64,000 nucleotides of DNA, taken from NCBI GenBank assembly GCA_910587795.1, contig CAJUNH010000002.1:124001-188000 (forward strand), read 5' to 3'. Each line of letters begins with the position of its first letter. Position 1 is the stretch's first letter. Positions 43,668 to 53,146 of this stretch are shown one piece after another. Under the pieces are notes generated by a model, which saw only the letters and a list, made by a program, of their open reading frames with translations, was not told the DNA's origin and searched no databases. The stretch is from an uncultured Christensenellaceae bacterium (lineage in GTDB: Bacteria > Bacillota > Clostridia > Christensenellales > CAG-314). Position numbers and translations under genes: made by a program.

Positions 43668-44444
43668 CTAACGGTACCGTCTGTTAAACTTCTGCTGTTT
43701 AATCCAAATATTCATTACCGTTTTGGTAGGTAAAAGGCGCACAAGCCGCACTTGACTGCGGGCAATAAATCCGCAGATAGAAACGTCTTTGCCGCGCATT
43801 AGGTCTTTGTAGGCTTTGTCTACTACGTCGCGAGGATCGTACATTGCGGCAAACTTTATAACGACGTGTTTTTCCGTTTGTCCGGCGCGGTCAAAAAACT
43901 TTGTCTTTGTCCAAAACGGGCACACTGCGCAAACGTTTATTTTTCGGGGACGCAGTTCCGCGTTTAGCGCACGAGCGTAGCTGTGTATAAAAGCTTTGGT
44001 CGCCGCGTATACGCTTTGGTACGGAGTAGGCTGAAACGCCGCCACCGAGCTGAACTCCGCAATTTTTGCGCCCGCACCCATATACGGCAGGCAGTATTCC
44101 GTCACCGCTACAAGCGATTCGCAGTTGAGCCGTACCGTATTTGTGCTTTGCTCCACCGGGATTTCGTCATACCTGCCGAATTTGCCGAAACCGCTTGCGT
44201 AAACCAACCAACGTACGTCGGGTTTTTCTTTTTCCAAACTGCTTCGCAGCTCGTCTATGCCGTCTTTTGTCAAATCCGCGGCAAATAATCTGGTCGGCGT
44301 TTTCATCTGCGCCGCCGTTTCCTCCAAACCGCTTCGATCCAACGCAATCAGCCAAATTTCTTCCGTTTTTCCGCATTTGTCCAGCTTTAAAGCAAACTCT
44401 CTGCCCATACCGCTCGATGCGCCCGTAACGATCGCTATTTTCAT
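43668..44444 (-). CDS. Short-chain dehydrogenase/reductase
   Basis: A 258-residue classical SDR oxidoreductase. The cofactor motif is TGASSGMGREFALKL (TGxxxGxG at about 7-14), the NAG-like region is VYASGFGKFG, the catalytic serine lies in EFSSVAAFQ and the YxxxK pair in YAATKAFIHS near 148. CPFWTKTKFF after it matches the usual substrate-loop start. AAAGGAG lies about 12 nt before the ATG. It is divergent from the ABC ATPase gene. The substrate is unknown. Confidence 0.9.
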   Translation of the reverse strand: MKIAIVTGASSGMGREFALKLDKCGKTEEIWLIALDRSGLEETAAQMKTPTRLFAADLTKDGIDELRSSLEKEKPDVRWLVYASGFGKFGRYDEIPVEQSTNTVRLNCESLVAVTEYCLPYMGAGAKIAEFSSVAAFQPTPYQSVYAATKAFIHSYARALNAELRPRKINVCAVCPFWTKTKFFDRAGQTEKHVVIKFAAMYDPRDVVDKAYKDLMRGKDVSICGFIARSQVRLVRLLPTKTVMNIWIKQQKFNRRYR

Positions 44445-44478
44445 TTCCGTATTTTTCTCCTTTATTATAACATTATTC

Positions 44479-44550
44479 TAGGTAAAATTCAACCCCTGAT
44501 TTTTGCCAAAAATGTACGTTTTTAACAAACAATAGCTAGAATTTTACCTA
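44479..44550. promoter_or_regulatory. 12-bp inverted repeat in the SDR/ABC divergent region
   Basis: TAGGTAAAATTC (44479-44490) and GAATTTTACCTA (44539-44550) are perfect inverted copies 48 bp apart, upstream of the ABC promoter and just before the SDR gene. This could be a looped operator for a divergent pair. Confidence 0.5.
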
Positions 44551-44591
44551 AATTTATTTTTGTGAACCGTGTTTTTTATTGCAAAAATATA

Positions 44592-44620
44592 TTGACAGCC
44601 GCATTATTGACCGTTATACT
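44592..44620 (+). promoter_or_regulatory. Strong promoter of the ABC ATPase gene
   Basis: TTGACA (44592-44597) and TATACT (44615-44620), 17-nt spacer, about 65 nt before the ATG. Confidence 0.85.
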
Positions 44621-44685
44621 AGATGTTGTATACCCTTACAAGCAGAATGCAGCGGTAATAGTATGCGCCAAAACAGGAGGAAAAA

Positions 44686-46584
44686 ATGGCTAATTTAAAA
44701 CTAAATCACATTTATAAGGTGTATCCAAACGGAGTAAAAGCGGTAAACGATTTTTCTATGGATATTGCCGATAAGGAATTTATAGTTTTTATAGGACCGT
44801 CGGGATGCGGAAAGTCCACTACGTTGAAAATGATAGCAGGCTTGGAAGAAATTACGGCGGGCGAGCTGTGCATAGGCGATACGGTGGTAAACGACGTAGA
44901 ACCTAAGGAGCGCGATATAGCTATGGTTTTCCAAAACTATGCGCTGTACCCGAATATGACGGTTTACGAAAATATGGCGTTCGGTCTTAAACTGCGCAAA
45001 ATGCCCAAAGAAGAAATAGACAAAAAGGTGCGCGAAGCGGCGCGTATACTGGGCATAACGGAATATCTGGACCGTAAACCTAAGGCTATGAGCGGCGGAC
45101 AGCGTCAGCGCGTTGCGTTGGGCAGAGCAATCGTCCGCGAGCCTAAAGTATTTTTGCTGGACGAACCTTTAAGCAACTTGGACGCAAAACTGCGTACGGC
45201 AATGCGCGCGGAAATAAGTAAGCTTCACCGCAAGCTGCAAACCACCTTTATTTACGTAACTCACGACCAGGTAGAGGCTATGACCATGGGTACGCGTATC
45301 GTCGTAATGAAGGACGGCTTTGTTCAGCAGATAGACAGTCCGCGTAATTTGTACAACTTCCCCTGCAATAAATTTGTGGCGGGCTTTATCGGCACTCCGC
45401 AAATGAACTTTTTTAAAGGCAAGCTTTTAAAGCGCGGCGATAAAGTTACTGTATCGTTTGACGACACCGACGTAAAACTTACTGCGTCCGCAAGCATATT
45501 CAACAAAGCCAAAGCGGAGTATTTGGACGGAGAAAGACCCGTTACAATCGGTTTGCGCGCCGAACATATCTCGGTTGACGCAAAACAGTACCCGTACAAA
45601 GCAAAGTGCCGCGTATCGCATATAGAGGAGTTGGGTGCCGATTGTCAGGTGTATGCCGACTTTAACGCTGAAAACGGCGACGGCGTAGGCGAAAGCCCCA
45701 CGAGAGTTATTATAAAAGCTCCCGCCGGCAGTTTTTACGAAGCGGACCAAATGATAGAAGTATCTATGGATTTAACCCGTATCCACGTTTTCGACGCGGA
45801 AACGGAAGAAACGATTGCTCCGCGTGTTCCTGCCGAAGTTTCGGCTGCGGCGTCGGTAAAGGGCGCAAAGCTTACGTTAGCGGGCGCGGAGATCGAACTG
45901 CCCGAAGCCATAAAACTTCCAAGCGGCAAGTACGAAGTAATAATACCGACGTCAGCGGTTGCTTTGGGCGGCGATATAGCTGCGGAAGTTACCGATACCG
46001 AACAGGTAAACGACAAAAAACTTATTTACCTTAACGCCGACGGCAAAGCGCTGTTTGCGCTGGCGGATATGGACGCAAAAATAGGAAAGACCGAAAATAT
46101 TTCTATCGACCTTAAACAGCTTACGTTTGTTAGCGGCGGACAAACGGTTGCGGCGGCGTTAAATTGCGTAAACAGCTTAAAAGGCAAAATAACCAAAGAA
46201 AAAATCGTTGTGGAAAAAGAAGTAAAAGGCAAAATAAAAAAAGTCAAAGATTATGCGTTTTCTTTGGAGTGCTGCGGCGCAAGTTTCGAGTGTTCGCGTT
46301 CGCTTGCGATACGCTTGATTAACGGCGGCGGTCAGGATGTATTTAATAAGGATTTGGAATTCAGATTTAGTCCGTACGACGTAATTATAAGCGAGCAAGG
46401 CATAGACGCCTCTGTCGAAAGTATTATAGATTACGGCAAAGAAAGTTTTGCCGTGTGCAAAGCGGGCGACGCTGCCGTAAACGTTTCTGTGCCGCACGGA
46501 TTCGGTTTGACAAACGTCAAGTTGGCTTTGGACGTAGAAAAACTTGCGGTAGTCGAGGTTGCCCGTTCAATCCGTTTGGCGTAA
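44686..46584 (+). CDS. MalK/UgpC-type ABC transporter ATPase with a long C-terminal extension
   Basis: A 632-residue ATP-binding subunit of the type that energises several sugar importers. Motifs: Walker A GPSGCGKST at 37-45, signature MSGGQRQR at 135-142, Walker B VFLLDEP near 155-161, and the switch THDQ at 192-195. A MOBE/TOBE-like regulatory region follows (FIGTPQMNFFKGKLL, GLRAEHISV). MalK proteins are about 370 residues; here about 260 more residues follow, alanine- and lysine-rich, with beta-strand patterns that might be extra TOBE-like units. GGAGG precedes the ATG. No permease or binding-protein gene is nearby, as is usual for shared MsmK-type ATPases. Confidence 0.92.
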   Translation: MANLKLNHIYKVYPNGVKAVNDFSMDIADKEFIVFIGPSGCGKSTTLKMIAGLEEITAGELCIGDTVVNDVEPKERDIAMVFQNYALYPNMTVYENMAFGLKLRKMPKEEIDKKVREAARILGITEYLDRKPKAMSGGQRQRVALGRAIVREPKVFLLDEPLSNLDAKLRTAMRAEISKLHRKLQTTFIYVTHDQVEAMTMGTRIVVMKDGFVQQIDSPRNLYNFPCNKFVAGFIGTPQMNFFKGKLLKRGDKVTVSFDDTDVKLTASASIFNKAKAEYLDGERPVTIGLRAEHISVDAKQYPYKAKCRVSHIEELGADCQVYADFNAENGDGVGESPTRVIIKAPAGSFYEADQMIEVSMDLTRIHVFDAETEETIAPRVPAEVSAAASVKGAKLTLAGAEIELPEAIKLPSGKYEVIIPTSAVALGGDIAAEVTDTEQVNDKKLIYLNADGKALFALADMDAKIGKTENISIDLKQLTFVSGGQTVAAALNCVNSLKGKITKEKIVVEKEVKGKIKKVKDYAFSLECCGASFECSRSLAIRLINGGGQDVFNKDLEFRFSPYDVIISEQGIDASVESIIDYGKESFAVCKAGDAAVNVSVPHGFGLTNVKLALDVEKLAVVEVARSIRLA

Positions 46585-47209
46585 AACAAAACCCGACAAA
46601 ATAATTTATAAAACACAAGCTCGATTGCTTAGAATATTTTGTTTTACGTAAATTAAATATTTCGTAATATAATTTATCAACGCAATACGGCGTAACCAAA
46701 CCCGAATATACAATGTTGTTTAAAGCAAGTAATATTATTTAACGTAATAAAACCGCTTAAAATAATTTAAGAAAAGTTAAATATTTATTATAAAAAACAT
46801 ACTAACTTAATTAATTTTTGCTGATTGCTTTTTACAGTATATAAGTCAAAAACGTCTCTGCCGATATTCTGCGGGGACGTTTGTATTTTTACAATAATCA
46901 AATTTTATAACTGCATATCCGTAAGTAAAGTTGTTAAAAAAACGTTTGTTTAACGTAAAAGCAAAAAAAACTGTAAAAGCTTGTTACCGTATTTTATGCG
47001 TTTGCGTTTTGGCTCTGCGCGCCGATTATTGGCTATTTTTTGTATTAATTTTATACCCTTTACGTATGTAAAGGTTTTGCCATACGTCTTATGCCGTTTT
47101 AACGCAATATCCGCGCTATTTAAATAAATAATTTAGATATTTTTTAAAGTAAAAACGCGCAAAAAAAATGTAAATAAAAAATAGCCTAAAAAAAAACTGC
47201 AAAGCAGTC
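46585..47209. other. Non-coding gap before the toxin locus
   Basis: AT-rich DNA of about 625 nt with one terminator-like hairpin at 46848-46892. No gene recognised. Confidence 0.5.
46848..46892 (+). terminator. Terminator-like hairpin far downstream of the ABC gene
   Basis: AAACGTC (46850-46856) and GACGTTT (46876-46882) enclose TGCC/GGGG-rich text, followed by GTATTTTT. It is 265 nt past the ABC stop, so it may end that transcript or an unrecognised small RNA. Confidence 0.6.
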
Positions 47210-47237
47210 TTGACAAACGGAAAAAGTGTGGTATACT
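47210..47237 (+). promoter_or_regulatory. Promoter of the collagen-like/RHS operon
   Basis: TTGACA (47210-47215) and TATACT (47232-47237) with a 16-nt spacer and an extended TGG before the -10. This is one of the strongest promoters in the window, about 195 nt before the first gene. Confidence 0.85.
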
Positions 47238-47333
47238 GTAATAGAACATAAGTTCGATAAAATTCAAAAGGAGAAGAAAATCAAGGATAAGTAAATAAAA
47301 GTAAAAACGTAATAGTAAAAAAAAGGCAATGCG

Positions 47334-47397
47334 GGCGGTATACCGTCTGCGGTTAAAAGACGGCAAAGGTAAAGTATCCTTTGTTTCGTCTTTTTTT
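47334..47397 (+). promoter_or_regulatory. Leader attenuator with alternative hairpins
   Basis: Three mutually exclusive stems: GGCGG/CCGTC (47334-47347), CCGTCT/AGACGG (47343-47348 with 47358-47363), and a terminator stem AAAGACG/CGTCTTT with inner AAAGG/CCTTT (47356-47393) ending in seven Ts. It lies between the promoter and the first gene, so readthrough must be controlled. An AAGGAG at about 47270 with no usable start codon precedes it. Confidence 0.6.
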
Positions 47398-47432
47398 ATG
47401 TAAAAAAACAATAAAAAATAAAGGAGAAAAAA

Positions 47433-48374
47433 ATGGAATTTATAAACAGAGTAAGTGCGGAAAAAGGCAGAATTAAATTAACGAAAAGCGACGGCACGGA
47501 GGAAATATGCACCGTACAGATGTGTGATGACGCAAATCCGCAGGGAACGCCGCTAAACAAGCAAACGTTCGACGATTTTAAAGAGGATATTTTAAACACG
47601 GTATCAAAATTAAACTCTATAACGGAAACTTTGGTATACGGCAAAACAATCAGCGTAACCGATACGGTCAATTTGGAAAACACAGATGTTACTTTAACGT
47701 TAGACGGTTTTAACCGTACGCCCATTGTAGGCGAAACGTTTATCGGTATATTTTATTCCGTCGACGGTATCAGCGAAACGTCGTGCATATCCGTATGTAA
47801 AGTTATGCAAGTAACTTCGTCTGCAAACACTTGTATGGTAAAAGCGGTAAGCCGCCGAGTAGATACGTCGGGTATCGCTATAAAGTCCGTTACACACAGC
47901 GGACAGGACGTTAACGGCGGAAATGTGTACACAGTTCTTCTTTCCAACGGCGCAAAAGTATACTTTACCGCACCGCGCGGCGAAAAAGGCGAGAAAGGAG
48001 AAAAAGGTGATAAAGGCGACAAGGGCGATAAAGGCGACAGAGGATATAAAGGAGATAAAGGCGATCGCGGCGAAAAAGGCGAGTGTATTTTTATCGAACC
48101 CAGCGGCGAGTATATTGTCAAAGGCGAAAAAGGAGATAAGGGAGACAAAGGCGACAAAGGAGAAAAGGGCGAAGGCGGCTCCGGCGTGTATCTGTCAAGC
48201 GAAGGTTTTACTGCCGGCGTAGGCAGATACGACGTAAGCAGCGTTGCATACAACAAACAGGAACTGTGCGCCGGCGACCTTATACTGTCCACGTCAACCA
48301 AAAATATGGTGCGCGTAAGGTCGTTGACAAGCGACGGGTTTATGTTTATAGGCGAATATGTTTTAACTCTGTAA
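47433..48374 (+). CDS. Collagen-like protein with phage-tail-fibre-type N-terminus
   Basis: A 313-residue protein in three parts. Residues 1-50 (EFINRVSAEKGRIKLTKSDG, then NPQGTPLNKQTF) resemble the N-terminal segment often seen in tail-fibre-like proteins of Clostridia phages. Residues 60-182 form a beta-rich region ending SNGAKVYFTAPRGEKG. Two G-X-Y blocks follow: 12 triplets at 183-218 and 7 at 231-251, mostly GEK and GDK, which should make a short collagen triple helix. The C-terminal 60 residues may be a trimerising or binding head. No signal peptide is visible. AAAGGAG precedes the ATG. It is the first gene of the RHS operon, 44 nt before the next. Confidence 0.75.
   Translation: MEFINRVSAEKGRIKLTKSDGTEEICTVQMCDDANPQGTPLNKQTFDDFKEDILNTVSKLNSITETLVYGKTISVTDTVNLENTDVTLTLDGFNRTPIVGETFIGIFYSVDGISETSCISVCKVMQVTSSANTCMVKAVSRRVDTSGIAIKSVTHSGQDVNGGNVYTVLLSNGAKVYFTAPRGEKGEKGEKGDKGDKGDKGDRGYKGDKGDRGEKGECIFIEPSGEYIVKGEKGDKGDKGDKGEKGEGGSGVYLSSEGFTAGVGRYDVSSVAYNKQELCAGDLILSTSTKNMVRVRSLTSDGFMFIGEYVLTL
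47979..48185 (+). repeat. Coding repeats of the collagen G-X-Y region
   Basis: Nine-base units encoding GEK, GDK and GDR run over 47979-48086 and 48123-48185, with a non-repeat loop between. They are in frame and protein-coding, not a CRISPR. Confidence 0.85.
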
Positions 48375-48418
48375 GACAGCGGCGGCGTAACGTAATTAAT
48401 AAAAAAGGAAATAACAAT

Positions 48419-51400
48419 ATGAAAGATAACTATGAAATTATAAAAGATTGTTTGTCGGGTGCGGAGCCGTCTGCAAAAAACGGTTTTAACGCGGACAGCA
48501 CAAACGCCGCGGTAAATTTTTCGCAGGCGGAAACGGGCAGTAACCCGAGCGTAAACCTTGCGACAGGCAGGCTGCGCTACGTATTCGGCGACGTAAGCAT
48601 AGGTTACGGCAATTTTGCAATACAGGTAAACCACGTTTATACAAGCACGCGTAACAGTAATTTTAAAAATAAATTCAGCGAATTCGGCAATAACTGGAAG
48701 CTGAATTTATCGCAATGCGTTGTAAACGGCGGAGTAGACTTTTTATATATGGACGGGCAGGGCGACGTGCACCGCTTTGTAAAATTCGACGGCGACCGCT
48801 ACTATGACGAATGCAACGCAAACCTTGTGCTGTCCGTAGAAAGTTCTGCTATTAATAAAATAAGGTACAACTACGTTATTACGGATAACGTAGGTAATAA
48901 AATGTATTTCGGCGAAAACGGCTTAATTATTGCAGCCCAAGACGGTCATAACGCGTCTATGATAAAATGTTTTGTATATAATGGAAATAATTTACTTACC
49001 GAAGTATACGACGCACGAACAGAGAAAAAATGCATACGCTTTGAATACGACGGACAAAATAAATTAAAGTCCGCTTTTGCTTACAGCAACTACAGCAAAA
49101 AAGTTTCCGGTATAAAATACGAATACGACTCTAACGGTAATTTGCAGAAAGTATATAAAACGGCTTTTAACAAAGGCGCGGAGGAAGTTTTTTGCAGAGA
49201 AATGTACCGATTCGAGTACGGCTCGTACAGTAACCTAATCCAAATAGTCGACTTGCAAACAACCGAAGCTGTTGCAATAAAATATAACAACGAAAAAGCG
49301 GCGGAAAAAATCACGTCTGGCGTTTTAAAGCAGGATTGTATAGCGGTGGGTCAAAATCTGTATGCGGGCATGGCGGAGTGCGGTATGTTAGACAATCGGC
49401 AATTTATCCCTAAACACAGTCTAAGCTTTTTTTACACCAAAGGGAAAGACGGCACGGCGCAGGAAGTGCAAATTACAAACGAGGACGGAATAAAAATCGC
49501 CTACTTTTTAAATACGGCAGGTAAAATCGTCAGCTCGTTTGAAGTAACAGAAGCTAATATTTACAAAACGCTTAATAAGCAGGGCGCAAAACATTTACTA
49601 AATGCGTCGGGGCAAGCGCAAACGACAATAAACGGTTATAGTCCCCTCGCTTCAAGCGGCAGCAGCGTAAACGTTTCTGTTCCAAGCGGGTTCGATTTGG
49701 CAAATAACAAAGCAGAAAAAAAGTACAATTATTTTCAGTACTCGTTTTGGCTTAAACTTTTAAGCGACTGTCATCTGCCGCAAGCAATGGTGACATATAA
49801 ATTTGAAAATAACGATCAGCAGCAGCAACAAGTTTACATAGACGGAAATGCACAAAACGTCTGGCAAAAAGTATCTCTTCCCGTAATTGTTCCAAATCTC
49901 GAAAACGATTCAAATACGGATAAAGAAAATAATCCCCAAACGGATAAACTTCAAGCCATTATAATCAGTCTGTTAAGCGAAGGCACGTTTAGTAATTGCG
50001 ATTTTGAAATAATAGAAATCGGCTTTGAGCCCGCGCCTCTTACAACATCATTTTTAAGCGACAGCAAATTGTATGATGTAACGGAAGTAAGGCTGACGGT
50101 CAAAAACGGCAACGATCTTCAAACGCAAAAAAAAGTAATTAACCGAAATTTGTTTTTTACCGAAAACGATATTTTGGCAACGGCAAGCCGAAAGTTTATG
50201 TTTCCCAACGGCGCGGACGGGTGTTTTGACGTAATATGCAATAACGGCACTAAGCGTATAGGCAGCGTAAAAACGATAGAGTTTAAAACGGACGGCGTAT
50301 TTTTCAGTCCGTATGTCCCCTATTATAGTTTTTTTACCGCGTTAAATACCGTCGTTCAACTGCAATACGGAAATAAAATAACATCTCTGTACGATTACAA
50401 TGATCAATGCGTTATTATGCAGACACAAGGCGTAAACGCCGAGGGTACAAGCAGTTTAATAGAAGTTTCCGTAGACAAGTACGGCAAAACACTGTACAAA
50501 AAGGACGAATACGGTGTAAAAACGCAGTACGGCTACAACTCTTTCGGCGCTTTAATCAGCGAAAAAGTAACCGATAAATCCTACGCGAAAAGGTCGGCAT
50601 TATATTACAGTTACGATAACGAAGGCAGGCTGTCCGCTAAACACAACGGTTTACGGGGCGAAACTTATCAGTATGACGACTACGATAAAATTTACAAAAT
50701 AACAGACTGCAAGGTTGTAAACGGCAAGCTGCAAGCAATGAAGCACAGCATACGCAAGTATTACGACATTTTTAACGATAAAACAACAAAGCAGTACGAA
50801 AACAACGGCAGCCGAGATCACGCCTGCACCGTTGCCGAATATCAAAACGGGCTTACCCGTACCGTAACGGACGGCGTGGCAAAGTACGGAGCAGTTCGCT
50901 ATCCCGAACAGGACGAAGTACAGTACACAACTTTTTGGTTTGGCGAAGGCAAAGCGCAAACCGATACCGTTACCAAAAACAACGAGGGCGAAAAAACTTA
51001 CACAAGCAAATGCGGATTAAACCGAATAAGTAAAACCGTAGACGCGTACAACAGAGTAAAGCAAGTTTCAATGCAAGCCGTAAACGACGATTACGAAAGT
51101 ACAGAAAATACTTTTACTTACCATTACGATAATTTAACCGAAAGTAAATTTGCAAGCAAACCTTATAAGCTTACAAACGGCATCACAGACGTTACGGAAT
51201 ACTTTTACGACGGCAGCGGCAATCTTACGGGCTACATCCAAAAAGACGGCGATAAAACTTTAATGGAAGTACAGCAGCTTCCTTCGGGAGCTACAAAGTA
51301 TAAATACTCAAACCGGGACAAAATTTATGTTTCGGTAGAACACGACAGCGAAAAAACACTCAATCCGCGCGTACGTTCGATAAAATATTTGGAGGACTTT

Positions 51401-53146
51401 AACACAAACTTCGATAAACCCGAAGTTACTCCGTTGTTCCAAATAGACTATGCGGAAAATGAAATAAACGGACTGCCTACAAAAAAAACAGTGCGCCACA
51501 AAACAAAAAAGGGTTCCGTCGAGGACTATTCCTACATAACCGTAAACGGAGTGACGCAGCTCGAAAAAAGTAATTACAGCGGAAAATGTTGGCAGGGCAA
51601 AAATGAAGGCAACGTCTGCGAAAGTAAATACGATATAACTTATCAGTACAACGACGTGGGCGAAATAACCCAGATAGTCCGCAGTGTGGATTGGAAAATA
51701 TACGGCGGCGACAATTTGCAAGACAGTTACAAACGCAGCTATACTTATAAATACGAGTATAACGACCTGCATCAGCTTACAAAAGAACGGCTGGAATCGC
51801 ACGGCGCAGACTATACCTACGATAAATACGGCAGGCTAAGCTCTGTAAACGGCAAACAGCTGCAATACGACAGCGCGTACAACCGTTTGGATATATTCGG
51901 CGATACACATTTTTTTTACGACGGCAGCGGCAACAGAACCAAGGAAATAACAACGGGACAGCAAATAAAACGTTATACTTATCTTTGCGGTTTGTTAACC
52001 GAAACAAACAACGCCGTATACGGTTATAACCAAAACGGCGTGCGTAACAAAAAGGTTAGCGGCGGCATAACGACAAAATATATATTGGACGGCAATAAAA
52101 TCCTGTGCGAAGTACAAACCGGCGAGAAAATCAGTGATTTATATAATGATGACCAAAGGGTTGTTCAGTACTTTTACGATACAAACGGCATAGCATATAT
52201 AAAAATAAACGAAATCGTATACGAGGCAGTGCGCGACGCTTTGGGCAACGTTGTTATGCTGCTAGACTACGACAGCGGCGTTGTGGCGTGCTATTATCTT
52301 TACGACGCTTTGGGCAACTGCTACGTAAAAGACAGCAAAGGCGACAGCGACAATAATCCCAAATCCATAGGCAATACCAATCCGTTTAGATGGAAAGGTT
52401 TTTACTACGATACGGAAACGGGCTTTTACTACGCCAACGGCAGGTATTACGACCCCAAAGTAGGTCAGTACTTAAACGCGCCGCCGTTAAGCGACATAAT
52501 GCAAACCCCGTTCCGTCCCCGCATACTTGACAGGTACACTCCTATATGCAATAATTTAATAGAATTGGCGTATAACCCTGTTTCGGCATTTACCGTAACG
52601 CAGCTGTTTGCCGACCTTAACTATGCGGACGACCAACAGCCGCTGTGGTATTTAATTTTAGGCGGCGCATTAGCCGTAGGTTCGTTTGTTCTAGCCGGAT
52701 TTACTGTTGGCTGGGGCAAAGCAATAGCAACCACGCTTATCGGCGGCGCTGTAGGAGCAGGCTTTGGTGTGTTAAGCGCACATATAACCGGCGGAGATAT
52801 TAAAACCGGCGCAATGTTTGGTATGTTATCCGGCATTATAGCAGGGAATACTGCTTCTTTCGGCGGATTGACGGTAGGCTTTATAGGCGGAGCTATTGCC
52901 GGCGGATATACGGAAATAGGCGGACAATTATTTCAATCCGGACAAGTAGTAGATTGGGATAAAGTTTACCAAAAAGCAATAGATTCAGGCTTTGTGAACT
53001 TGATTTCAACTTATTTGGGTGCTATGACAGAAGATTTAAAAGGTTTTAAAAAGCTTTTAGCTGAATTTGTGTCGGATAGCATTACAAATGGAATATCTCT
53101 ATTTATTGACTATATTAGGAGTTTAATACGTGAAACTTGGCATTAA
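48419..53146 (+). CDS. RHS/YD-repeat polymorphic toxin-like protein
   Basis: A 1575-residue protein starting at 48419 (AAAAGGAA 8 nt upstream; the longer frame overlaps the preceding gene). The first 40 residues are polar with no signal peptide. YD-type repeats recur, for example YDSNGNLQKVY, YDNEGRLSAKHNG, FYDGSGNLTGYIQ, YNDVGEITQI, YDKYGRLSSVNG and FYDGSGNRTKEI. The RHS core ends with NPFRWKGFYYDTETGFYYAN and RYYDPKVGQYLN near residue 1341. After that come two glycine-rich hydrophobic stretches (about 1403-1480) and a tip of about 70 residues ending DYIRSLIRETWH. The last 250 codons are AT-richer than the core, as expected for an exchangeable toxin end. No nuclease motif is seen; the tip may act on membranes. 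Its stop overlaps the next gene. Confidence 0.88.
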   Translation: MKDNYEIIKDCLSGAEPSAKNGFNADSTNAAVNFSQAETGSNPSVNLATGRLRYVFGDVSIGYGNFAIQVNHVYTSTRNSNFKNKFSEFGNNWKLNLSQCVVNGGVDFLYMDGQGDVHRFVKFDGDRYYDECNANLVLSVESSAINKIRYNYVITDNVGNKMYFGENGLIIAAQDGHNASMIKCFVYNGNNLLTEVYDARTEKKCIRFEYDGQNKLKSAFAYSNYSKKVSGIKYEYDSNGNLQKVYKTAFNKGAEEVFCREMYRFEYGSYSNLIQIVDLQTTEAVAIKYNNEKAAEKITSGVLKQDCIAVGQNLYAGMAECGMLDNRQFIPKHSLSFFYTKGKDGTAQEVQITNEDGIKIAYFLNTAGKIVSSFEVTEANIYKTLNKQGAKHLLNASGQAQTTINGYSPLASSGSSVNVSVPSGFDLANNKAEKKYNYFQYSFWLKLLSDCHLPQAMVTYKFENNDQQQQQVYIDGNAQNVWQKVSLPVIVPNLENDSNTDKENNPQTDKLQAIIISLLSEGTFSNCDFEIIEIGFEPAPLTTSFLSDSKLYDVTEVRLTVKNGNDLQTQKKVINRNLFFTENDILATASRKFMFPNGADGCFDVICNNGTKRIGSVKTIEFKTDGVFFSPYVPYYSFFTALNTVVQLQYGNKITSLYDYNDQCVIMQTQGVNAEGTSSLIEVSVDKYGKTLYKKDEYGVKTQYGYNSFGALISEKVTDKSYAKRSALYYSYDNEGRLSAKHNGLRGETYQYDDYDKIYKITDCKVVNGKLQAMKHSIRKYYDIFNDKTTKQYENNGSRDHACTVAEYQNGLTRTVTDGVAKYGAVRYPEQDEVQYTTFWFGEGKAQTDTVTKNNEGEKTYTSKCGLNRISKTVDAYNRVKQVSMQAVNDDYESTENTFTYHYDNLTESKFASKPYKLTNGITDVTEYFYDGSGNLTGYIQKDGDKTLMEVQQLPSGATKYKYSNRDKIYVSVEHDSEKTLNPRVRSIKYLEDFNTNFDKPEVTPLFQIDYAENEINGLPTKKTVRHKTKKGSVEDYSYITVNGVTQLEKSNYSGKCWQGKNEGNVCESKYDITYQYNDVGEITQIVRSVDWKIYGGDNLQDSYKRSYTYKYEYNDLHQLTKERLESHGADYTYDKYGRLSSVNGKQLQYDSAYNRLDIFGDTHFFYDGSGNRTKEITTGQQIKRYTYLCGLLTETNNAVYGYNQNGVRNKKVSGGITTKYILDGNKILCEVQTGEKISDLYNDDQRVVQYFYDTNGIAYIKINEIVYEAVRDALGNVVMLLDYDSGVVACYYLYDALGNCYVKDSKGDSDNNPKSIGNTNPFRWKGFYYDTETGFYYANGRYYDPKVGQYLNAPPLSDIMQTPFRPRILDRYTPICNNLIELAYNPVSAFTVTQLFADLNYADDQQPLWYLILGGALAVGSFVLAGFTVGWGKAIATTLIGGAVGAGFGVLSAHITGGDIKTGAMFGMLSGIIAGNTASFGGLTVGFIGGAIAGGYTEIGGQLFQSGQVVDWDKVYQKAIDSGFVNLISTYLGAMTEDLKGFKKLLAEFVSDSITNGISLFIDYIRSLIRETWH

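Noticed and set aside
47979..48185. Possible CRISPR or minisatellite
   Set aside because: Nine-base units are in frame and encode G-X-Y triplets, so selection on the protein explains them.
47753..48634. 293-codon minus-strand ORF rich in SPLSPLSP repeats
   Set aside because: It is the antisense of the collagen G-X-Y region; the proline/serine repeats are a mirror of GEK/GDK codons, and no ribosome site precedes it.
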